DNA of 64,000 nucleotides from Diadophis punctatus similis. Taxonomy: Eukaryota > Chordata > Lepidosauria > Squamata > Dipsadidae. The notes below the pieces were generated by a model. That model saw nothing but the letters and a program-made list of their open reading frames with translations, ran no database searches and was not told where the DNA came from. The stretch covers positions 52,689,496-52,753,495 of the forward strand of contig JALIGW010000003.1 in the NCBI GenBank assembly GCA_023053685.1, written 5' to 3'. Below, piece after piece: positions 55,982 to 64,000 of this stretch. The position numbers and the translations under genes are program-made. Numbering within the stretch: position 1 is the stretch's first letter; each line of letters starts with the position of its first letter.

Positions 55982-58509
55982 CATTCCTTATTCAATGAGT
56001 GGGAAAGAGAGAATGAAAAGAAATAGAACAGACTGTGTAAGCCTATATATAAGGTCTATGGATGAAAGATGATTTGTAAATGATGCAGGCCCACATCTTT
56101 GAAAGGAAACCTCCGGATTAGTCCCATCTAACAAGAGATCACCTACTGAGATTTAAAACAAAGTAGTCCAACTTAACTAATGATTTTTAAAGCTTTGCCT
56201 GGTTACATCAAGGTCAGAAGAATTAATGCAGGCCAGATGGTTACGTTATCATATGGTCTCACTCTGCTTCAAGCTTATACTGTAATCCTTATCATACAAA
56301 GCAAATCGTTTTAATGTAGAGATATCAGTGGTATTTAGCTAAAGCAGAAAAATGGACTTTTTTTAAAAAAAAAGATGAAACAAAGAAAGTCGTGTTTCCT
56401 TTTGTGGGGAATAGAACAGATCCGATTAATCTTTACTAATAGGTACTTACTATACAAATAGATTTTTAGAAGGTGCCTCTTTTTCTTTTAAAGGAAGGAA
56501 GCTGCAAATAACTGTATTGTATGGCAATATAATTGGACTTCTGCAAAAATTTAGGAAGCATTTGAGAAATGGAATTATTATTATTAGGAAAAGAATATCA
56601 AAGACTTCAGATAATTCTATATGGTTCATGGATTATTGTATTTCTATCCCACACACTTCCATTACAAAGCCACCTATGGTGGCTAGCAAAATAATTTAAC
56701 GTCATAAACAGAGTCCTAACAAACATTAAAATATATTAACATAATATTTTGTATCATCTATTAATCCAGTGCTTCCCAATTTTGGGAATAAATTGAATAA
56801 AAGTGGTTTTTTTTCTCCCTTTGGGTAATCATACCTGAACCCAGTACCAAATTATAATAGAATCAGAAGTTCTCCAAGACCAGCTTAATTATTTTATTCT
56901 CATACAAAATAATGAAATTGTGCTTCATGTTTTCTGTTTGTAGGGATCCTAGACCAGTCAATAAGAACATTGGAAAATATCAAGTCTAGGAGACTTAAGA
57001 CATTGAATTGTACTCAGTCATCTTCTGGACCCTTATTGTTTCTCTCTTAACTAAAAGTAGGTTTGCTAAAGATCAGAACTAACATGGATAACATTCTAAT
57101 TTAAAAGCCAAGTTTGTGGAACAGAAATGGCAGTTATATTATCTGTGAGTCTAAACACTTCCATCTCACTACATGGCTCTCTTTCAATCTTGCCAGAATT
57201 ATCAATCAGCGATTCCTTTATGTATAATCATTTGATGTACTAACATTTGCTTTACCTTGTTTTACTGATCCATCTTATATCAGATTATGTTTGTATTTAC
57301 TGGGATTTATGGCTGTATTACTGCCTCTCAGCCCACACAGATCTGGCTAATTTTTCAATTAGAGCAATTGAATGCTATTCCTAGAAAAAAGGCTCTTAAA
57401 CTTCAGTGTTGGTTTCGAGACTGGGCTGATCTTGAAATATAAATTAATTTTGAATGACCCCTTTTCTTCTTTCTCCTGATTACTGATGCAACCTGATTTG
57501 AATATTTATCTTAAGGAACACTGGAATTTTTAGACCTTCCAGAAATAATAAAATGAATTTGATTGACTGCTAAACTAGGCATAATGATATGAATAAATAC
57601 CACCCAATCAGTTTTGTTTTTATTTTGTGTATCCAGAACTGCCAGTAAAATTGTTTTGTGATGCACAATTGGTTTAACCAGCCTACTTCATCAGTTTCTT
57701 CCATTTGGGGTTTAATCATCTGCTTAAAGAGTTAATGTAGAGAAAAGACAAACTTAAAAGCTCTTTAATATTTAGTGTTTCTTTAGGAATATAGGACTAT
57801 TCTTAATCAGGCCAGGCTTTTGATTAACATCTCACTATTTAGTCAACTCTGGTTGGTGGTATATTTTGGGAAGAGAAATTTTTCTATCCTCTACAACCTG
57901 ATCCTTTTAATTAGAAAGGCAATAATACAAGAAAAGCTCCAGGGTAGAGAGTTTTTCCATATATATATTTTAGTGAAGTATAGCAGCAGCAGCAACAACA
58001 AAAATAAATCAGTAATAGTACAATGCAAAAAACTATATACTGCGCAGTGCTTAAAATAAATCAAACTTAGAAGAAAAAAATAAACCAAGGACAAATGAAA
58101 AATTCATATGATATTAATATAAACATAATACAATCATTAAATTTTTTCTTAAATTTATGTAGGAGATGATCAGGCTGAGTCCAAGGGCGGAGTAAAATAC
58201 ATCAGCAGTTTGGAGTCTCTATGCCCCCGTAAAAGACGTACGTCCACTCCCACTTGAAGCCCATTGGCTCTTACCTGGCACCAATTTGCCTTCACTGTTG
58301 GTAGTTCAGATGGAATAAACTTCTTGTACTTTTGAACTCTATCCTGGCTCTTGACTTCTTGCACCAGAAACACATTGCTGCAGCTTCTTATTTGTAGACT
58401 CTAAAATATTTCCCTCCATTTTACCTTTAATATTCATGTGAATGTTGCAAGCCCCGCAAATGGCATGAGAAAATAAACAAAAGTATATAGTTCATAAGAA
58501 CAATACTTC
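55982..58509. other. Unassigned, repeat-poor noncoding DNA
   Basis: About 2.5 kb of AT-rich DNA. I see no transposable element ends. On the minus strand, 58373-58170 is open and includes a strong splice-donor-like CAG/GTAAGAG (58275-58282), but without a good acceptor or a recognisable protein. Confidence 0.4.
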
Positions 58510-58542
58510 AGAGGGAGGGAGGGAGGGAGGGAGGGAGGGAGG

Positions 58543-58612
<70 letters not shown>
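58510..58612. repeat. (GGGA)n-(GA)n compound microsatellite
   Basis: About nine GGGA units followed by about 32 GA units. Confidence 0.98.
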
Positions 58613-58615
<3 letters not shown>

Positions 58616-60425
58616 TTAAAATGTATTAATTCCCATTGGCCAAATTATGGGAAACATAATACATCCAGAAGAAAGCTAACAATGGAGACAAATGCAATTA
58701 GGCAAGAAGAAAATAAACTAGGAAACGATTATTTGATGAAATTAGTAACCTGGAATATCTAGGATGCAACATTTGGTCCAGTAATACAGCATGCAAGATG
58801 AAATAATATGATGAGTCTAATTGCAAATACAAAACTTGTTATATAGCTTGATTTTAAGTTTACACACACTGAGCCTCTCTGAGCTTTTCCCCATATGTGC
58901 TCAAAATTACAGCTTAACTGTTCTTAAAAGAAGCAAAAAGCAGCAAGTCTATCTAGCCCTGTGATTAAATACTTGCAACACCCATATAAGAGGCTGGCTA
59001 ATGCATCAAACCCATTGGTTAAGACAAATACTCCATATGCATTCAGGAGCTTTAACCAAGTCATATTAAGTGGAAATAGCCCCACAGCTTCCAGGTTGTG
59101 GAATATCTTTAATCCAAAGACAGATAAATGACCCAGTATTGTGAAGACTGCTGCTTAAGGTTTTCTCAATAAAGATTAGGGTTACCAAATCGGTATTGCA
59201 AAAATCTGGACCAGGAAAGAGATCTAGAAAACTCTTTTATCCATCTCCTGGTTGTCCGGATTTTTGCAGACCAGATATATTAGCCCTATTTTAAAATATT
59301 GCATGTTCATCCGTTTACCCTATATGCCCCAGTGAGTAACATTACAAACTTTTTAAGCTAAATTAGAAGAAGAAGAAGAAAATCAAACTCTAGATTTATA
59401 GTTATGAATGGGATGGATGAAGCTTTAAATCCCAACACATTCCACACTGGAATAGCAATTAACAGATTACATAACTCGAGGGGATGGGTTAAAATCTTAA
59501 AGAGGGTCAAAAGCAAAATCTTTCCTCTTTGTCTGCTTCTCCTATTCTATTGGGTTTTTAAGAAAAAAAAGATCAAATAGGTGTTACCTTGGCTTTCACC
59601 TCTAGGTATGTAGTAAAAATGAAATTAATTCTAAATATAGTGGCATTCCAAGGTTTTAAATTAAAGCAGTGTAAATGGGATGGGATACAATATTTTAAAA
59701 GAACAACCTGTCTGTTTTGCTTCCCAACGGTATCCCAAAACACCATTTATAACTCCAGAAGATAGCTGATATTGACTAAAGCATCAACCTGTGATTTGGC
59801 TTTAGGCTAAATGTACTGTTTGCTTGAGGCAGGCATAAAACAGCACGTTATTGGTTTGTTATCAATTTAGGACTGAGCTATTGATCCATAGTCCATTGGA
59901 AAATGATCAGCCTGGAGATTTTATTCCAATTTGTTGTAATGTACATGTTATGTTCTTTAATACATGGATGATCACATATCCCCCGTTGCCATTTAGGATT
60001 TAATTTCCACCGGGAGCCATTTTGTATGGCCAAGTTGCCATGCTGAAAATGTGACTGGACTCCCCCAATCTGTATTGGATGATGAGACAATAAAGGCAGG
60101 TTAACCTGGGAACAACAAAAAATCATAATACAGTGACCTAGCTTTCAAACTTATGGGAAAACAAAAAAGGGTATAGTACACTTTGACATTAAATTATTAT
60201 TTTTTTCTTTTCTGTTTATGGTACAAAGAAACACAAGATACTTTATAGCAAGCAATATGGACACTGCATCTATTACTTTTTTAGGAAGCGTATTCACATA
60301 AACATTCAATTTAAACTTGCATCAATTTGACTCCATTACATTTAAGTATGATTGTGTGTATTAAACCAAAACGAGCTAAAGATTATAATCAACATACATT
60401 TTGTCTATGTTTGTTCCATCAAGAG
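58613..60425. other. Unassigned noncoding DNA
   Basis: About 1.8 kb. A possible very old TIR element may lie at 59185-59322 (TAGGGTTACC near the left, GTTTACCCT at the right). A minus-strand ORF at 59878-60126 has no recognisable domain. Confidence 0.4.
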
Positions 60426-60559
60426 CAGTGTCTCTTAGTCTTAGAAGCTTTAAGATATGTGAACTTCAACTCCCAGAATTCCCCAGGCGGCATGGCTGCC
60501 TGGGGAATTCTGGGGATTGAAGTAGACATATGTTAAAGTTACTAAGATTGAGAAACAAT
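60426..60559. mobile_element. Palindromic hAT-like MITE (AACTCCCAGAATTCCCCAG family)
   Basis: CAGTGTCTCTTAGTCTTAGA at the left and its complement-like end at the right. Central arms CCAGAATTCCCCAGGC and GCCTGGGGAATTCTGG flank a short GGCATGGCT loop. Related to 22227-22332 and 25493-25627. Confidence 0.8.
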
Positions 60560-60917
60560 TATCAAAAGTATAGAAGATCAGAGATCTGCAAAAATTTTGT
60601 TTAGGTAACTTCCCACCAAATGGTGATTTTAGGTAAACTGAACTGTAATTTTTATTACACCCACTGAGATGGCTGTCTGAATTTACTATTTTTAAGGCTA
60701 GTAAGAAATGGGCAAGCTCAATGGGATTCTGTTTTGTGAGGGAAAAGATCCCTAAAATGTGCCATTGGATCTTCAGGAATCACACACATATCTCAAATAT
60801 CCCTGCTACTGACAAGACGGGACAACTTTTATATTGGCACCAGCAGGACACTCTTTGCTCTTCTTAATAGAAAATAGGGTCCTTCCTGAGCATTTCCACC
60901 AACTAAAAACAAGAAGT
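60560..60917. other. Unassigned noncoding DNA
   Basis: No gene or repeat recognised. Confidence 0.35.
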
Positions 60918-60922
60918 CAGGC

Positions 60923-61364
60923 TGTTAGATTCGTGCGTAAATGAAGAGGCGAGGCACAGGAATGTTTCAGCACCTTTATTTCCTATTCACTAGAACTAAT
61001 ACGGACTGCCGACAGGCTGCAGGGAAGCCGCTTTTAAGGGCTTCCCTGAAGTCGGCTGGCCATTGACAGGCGTTTATTTTTTTATTTTTATTTTTAAATA
61101 TTTGTTTTTATTTTTTTTTAAGAATAATATTTATTGAGTTTTCCTTTAAAACATAACAATTAAATACACACAACAACAAAAATAAACACAACAGAAAAAA
61201 AACAAATACAAAAACTGTAGAAAACACTACAGTAAGCAAATAATATACGCAGTCATATTCCCTGAAGTTGGCTGACCACTGACAGGCGTTTAATTCTCCC
61301 GCCTCTAGATTAACCAATCAGCGGCGGCTATGCAAATATTTACAACGTACGTCCGTACATAACA
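60923..61364 (-). mobile_element. Solo LTR with an L1 inserted in it
   Basis: Begins TGTTAGATTCG and ends GTACATAACA on the plus strand, i.e. TGTTA...TAACA ends. It is flanked by caggc / caagc (60918-60922, 61365-61369), a 5-bp duplication with one change. On the minus strand it has a CCAAT-type box (CTGATTGGTT, 61311-61320), a hairpin with 10-bp arms (61020-61029 / 61039-61048) whose 9-nt loop contains CTTAAAAGC, and an AATAAAGG polyadenylation signal (60973-60981). The shared TGAAGAGGC (60942-60950) links it to the LTR at 37112. Without the L1 and its duplicated target it is about 226 bp. No internal genes are present; gypsy-type or retrovirus-type cannot be decided. Confidence 0.78.
61077..61257 (-). 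mobile_element. L1-like LINE 3' end inside the LTR
   Basis: The minus strand ends in AAAACTCAATAAATATTA and an A-rich tail (61077-61125 as T on the plus strand). It is flanked by a 35-bp duplication of LTR sequence (61042-61076 and 61258-61292, about three mismatches), long for an L1 target duplication. No coding region. Confidence 0.65.
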
Positions 61365-61388
61365 CAAGCAATTCAAGATGCTTTAAAT

Positions 61389-61798
61389 CAGGGGTCCCCA
61401 ACCCCTGGTCTGTAGACTGGTACCGGGCATGCCAGAAACCAGGCCCTGTAGACAAGTGAAGCCCCATCTGTGGGATACAGGCAGCATGAAAAAAGACACC
61501 CCTTCCAGTCCACGGAAAAACCACTCTCCAAAGAATCGGTCCCTGGTGCCCAAAAGGTGGCGCAGTGGTTAAATGCAGCACTGCAGGCTACTGCTAGTTC
61601 AGCAGTTCAGCTGTTCAAATCTCACTGGCTCAAGGTTGACTCAGCCTTCCATCCTCCTGAGGTCGGTAAAATGAGGACCCAGATTGTTGGGGGCAATATG
61701 CTGAACTCTGTAAACCGCTTAGAGAGGGCTGTAAAGCACTATGAAGCGGTATATAAATCTAAGTGCTATTGCTATTGCTAAAAGGTTGGGGGCTGCTG
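61389..61798. mobile_element. hAT-like MITE (GGTCCCCAACC family) carrying a SINE
   Basis: CAGGGGTCCCCAACCCCTGG at the left and AGGTTGGGGGCTGCTG at the right. The flanks are ctttaaat / ctttaatc (6 of 8). About 185 bp remain when the SINE is removed. The TIR type is that of Charlie-like hAT elements. Confidence 0.85.
61556..61779 (+). mobile_element. Sauria-type SINE nested in a hAT-like MITE
   Basis: GGTGGCGCAGTGGTTAAATG head, GTTCAAATCTCACTGG box B, CAGCCTTCCATCCTCCTGAG body, GAAGCGGTATATAAATCTAA end. AAAAGG on both sides is the likely target duplication. The tRNA-like head is slightly shortened. Confidence 0.9.
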
Positions 61799-62139
61799 CT
61801 TTAATCAATGCTACATTTTAAATAAACGTGTGATCCCAGAAATGGGCCTGGCTCCCCATCCAGCTTACTATCACAAAATATTTACCCCAAATTGTAAAAT
61901 GATTGGAAAAGGTTGTAAATCTCTGTTTAGTAGAAATAAAAGCTCAGCCTCTTAAATGAAATCTTTCTGCTTTGTAGCCTCTCCCCGTCAATGTACTGCA
62001 ACCAGAAAAAAAAAGTGACTACGTATATTCTAAAATCATCCTCCTTAGGTCAAACAGTAAATAGATATCATAACTAAAACAAAACACATGCTCTTTCGAT
62101 AGTACTGAACTGGTCACTAACTCTGTTATGGAAAGTTTA
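61799..62139. other. Unassigned noncoding DNA
   Basis: No gene or repeat recognised. Confidence 0.35.
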
Positions 62140-63911
62140 AAAGTTTAAAAAAACCAAGCGGCAGCGAGAAATGAACAAGGTGAATACTAGAAGCCAGCAT
62201 AGGTTTGTTAAAAGCAGCCCCATCAAACAAACCTTATTTGCCTTCTTTGATAAAGTAACAAAATTAGTGGACCAGTGGTGGGTTCCTACCGGTGCGGTCC
62301 ACTCTATAGCACCGGTAGCGGCCCGCTGGTCACGTCACAGTACCGGTGCGGTTGGTTGCCGGTGCCTGGGCGCCGCCATTTAAAAAAAAATTTTTTTAAT
62401 TTTTTTTAAATTTTTCTTCTGCGCATGCCCAGAAGCCGAGCTTCCAGCACTGCACATGCACTGCCTTCCTACCCCACAGTGAGTCCAAGCAGGGGAGGAT
62501 GGCTGAGGGAGTGCGTGAGACGCTGAAAGAATGGGTGGCAGGAGCTATCTCCATTCCCCTCCCTTCAGCAGTCCGAGAAGCCATGAATGCGCGGTGATGA
62601 TCCCAGGCATTTTCACACGTTCAAGGCTTCTCGAGCTGCTGAGGGGAGGGGGAACAGGCGGCAGGATCCTAGGATCATTGAATGGGGAGAAGCATTCAGG
62701 CCGGACGGAGCCTCCTAGAAGAACTGCTGCCGCGGTCTTGCTGCTTCTGCTGCGGGAGGCTGCGTTGCGGGTGGGCAATGCCCCCCACATCTCTGGCCGC
62801 TGCCAAGCTCCTGAGGCCCATGCCCACCCGGTCACATAGCTGGCAAGCCACACCCACAAAATAAGCCACTACCACAGAGTGGTAGTAAAAAAATTAGGAA
62901 CCCACCCCTGTAGTGGACCAAAGAAATGCTGTGGATAAAGTATAGACTTCAGCAAAGTATTTAATAAAATAGACCACAGCATAGATCCACAAGATGTGGA
63001 ACAGACAGGACCATCACCAGATGGATTTGAGATTGACTGACCAACTGAACTCACCATGTGGTCCTCAATGAAACTACTGTACATCTACACGGAGAGAAGC
63101 ATGCCATGGGGAATTTCATGGTTCTTTCTTGAGCCAGTGCTCTTCAATATCTTCATAAATGATCTAGATAAAGGAATTGATAGGGTACTCATCAAACCTG
63201 CATACAACACAAAGCTGAGAAGAATTGCTAGCATTTTGGAAGATAGATTCAGAAGGATCTTGACCGACTTGAGGAATGGGCCCTTTCCAATAAGATGCAA
63301 CACAGTGGTGAGAAAAGTAAGGTCCTGCACTTAGGCAGGAAAAACCAGACACACAAGTATAGAATAGGCAGTACTGGCTCAATTGTGAGAGGGGCTTAGG
63401 TGTCCTAATGGACCACCACTAAAGTATGAGTCAGCAGTGTGCTGCGGCTGCCAAAAAATCCAATGCAGTCCTAGGCCGCATCAACAGAAGGATAGCATTA
63501 AGATCATGGGAAGTGATAGTACTGCTCTATGCTGTATTAGTGAAGCCACTGATGGAATTTGCATCTAGCTCTGGTCACCACAATACAGAAAAGTTGTACA
63601 GGTCCTAGAAAGAGTGCAGAAAAGAATAACAAAGATGACGTCTGGAGGCTAAATTGTATAATGAATAACTAAGGTAACTAAATATATTTAACCTAACTAA
63701 GAGAAGGCTTAGAGGAGATTTGATAGCAGTCTTCCAATACTTGAAGGGCTGCCATAAGGAAGAGAGGATTGATTTATTCTCTAGAGTACCTGAAGGTAGG
63801 ACAAGAAGCAATGGTGGAAGCTTGTCAGAGGGAGATCCAACCTGGAAATAAGTAAGAATTTCCTGACATTGAGAACAATTATTCAATGGAACAGCTTGTC
63901 TCATGGAGTTA
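62140..63911 (+). mobile_element. CR1/L3-type LINE, RT region to 3' end, split by a hAT-like element
   Basis: The part before the insertion reads TRSQHRFVKSSPIKQTLFAF and FDKVTKLVDQ. After 62918 come a DFSKVFNKIDHS-like motif A remnant, FLEPVLFNIFINDLDKGID (63130-63190), a degraded FADD region (KPAYNTKL) and a DRFRRILTDLRNGP-like segment. C-terminal remnants follow, with TTGAAGGGCTGCCATAAGGA and AATTTCCTGACATTGAGAAC. Multiple stops and frameshifts; the YADD/FADD box is mutated, so it is inactive. It joins another LINE's 3' UTR at 63911. Confidence 0.82.
62273..62910. mobile_element. Long hAT-like MITE, GGTGGGTT family (638 bp)
   Basis: CAGTGGTGGGTTCCTACC at the left and TAGGAACCCACCCCTG at the right. 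A perfect duplication, tagtggac, lies at 62265-62272 and 62911-62918. The GC-rich interior matches 29742-30367 in reverse: GTCACGTCACAGTACCGG, GGCGCCGCCATTT, AGGCCGGACGGAGCCTCC and CAAAATAAGCCACTACC. It encodes no transposase; ORFs of 102-104 codons have no domain. Confidence 0.96.
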
Positions 63912-64000
63912 AGGGGCGTGCATAAGTGCACCATGGTGCCTACTGTTCCTGTCTTACTGTCCTCATTTATCTGTACTTACTTTGTATAGGTTTATGTTTA
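63911..64000 (+). mobile_element. CR1-clade LINE (AAAT family) 3' UTR, continues past the window
   Basis: AAGGGGCGTGCATAAGTGC onward matches the 3' UTR of the AAAT-tailed LINE, starting about where its coding region ends. It follows the CR1/L3 sequence without spacer. It is either a very short 5'-truncated insertion or a chimeric LINE. Confidence 0.8.

Noticed and set aside
59185..59322. Ancient TIR element with GGGTTACC / GTTTACCC ends
   Set aside because: Ends match over only about eight bases and there is no target duplication.
62290..62860. CpG-island-like promoter
   Set aside because: The GC-rich block is exactly bounded by the terminal repeats and target duplication of a MITE, and recurs inverted at 29742-30367.

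Overview
This window is vertebrate nuclear DNA without a single host exon that I can support. The best fit is a squamate reptile, most likely a snake. It is AT-rich and intron- or intergenic-like, and it is packed with transposable elements. These are CR1/L3-type LINEs, a second CR1-clade LINE with AAAT-repeat tails, L2, Bov-B (RTE) fragments, 5'-truncated L1, and tRNA-derived SINEs that look like the Sauria group. There are also at least 25 short terminal-inverted-repeat DNA elements, mostly hAT-like with 8-bp target duplications, two solo LTRs, and long GA, ATAG, TA and AAAT microsatellites. There are no operons, CRISPR arrays, rRNA genes or credible tRNA genes. The organism is inferred from this repeat mixture, not from any gene.

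Layout. 1-9.4 kb: an L2 and a LINE 3' end (both minus), an inverted SINE pair, a GC-rich DNA element built of alternating inverted units, a MITE beside a (CA)n run, and R4/Dong-like LINE tails. 9.4-20 kb: mostly unassigned DNA with MITEs, two SINEs, an L2 with an (AAAT)n tail and a minus-strand LINE ending in (TA)n. 20-27 kb: several hAT-like elements with clear target duplications, a mariner 3' end inside ATCT/ATCC repeats and a 123-bp (GA)n. 27-31.3 kb: the best preserved LINE, with a reverse transcriptase ORF of 361 codons, then a 626-bp MITE and a Bov-B remnant. 31.3-36 kb: largely unassigned. 36-43.5 kb: nested insertions (CR1, SINE, LTR and LINE inside one another). 43.5-48 kb: long microsatellites, MITEs and a textbook L1 insertion with an 18-bp target duplication. 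48-51 kb: a LINE inserted within another LINE. 51-62 kb: mostly unassigned, with SINE, MITE, a solo LTR carrying an L1, and a hAT carrying a SINE. 62-64 kb: a CR1/L3 LINE split by a 638-bp hAT-like element.

There is no pathway here in the usual sense. The relationships are parasitic: LINE enzymes probably moved the SINEs, absent hAT transposases moved the MITEs, and LINE tails appear to seed microsatellites. The most interesting signals are: (1) two solo LTRs with differently sequenced but equally shaped hairpins whose 9-nt loop carries a TATA-like sequence; (2) LINE copies whose 5' truncation point carries a tandem duplication, three of them with an 18-bp period; (3) a MITE family whose copies carry NRF1-like palindromes; (4) a mariner 3' end buried in microsatellite; (5) a 26-bp perfect palindrome with two TAATCC cores. 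Statements about families rest on recognised motifs and memory of the families, not on database searches.
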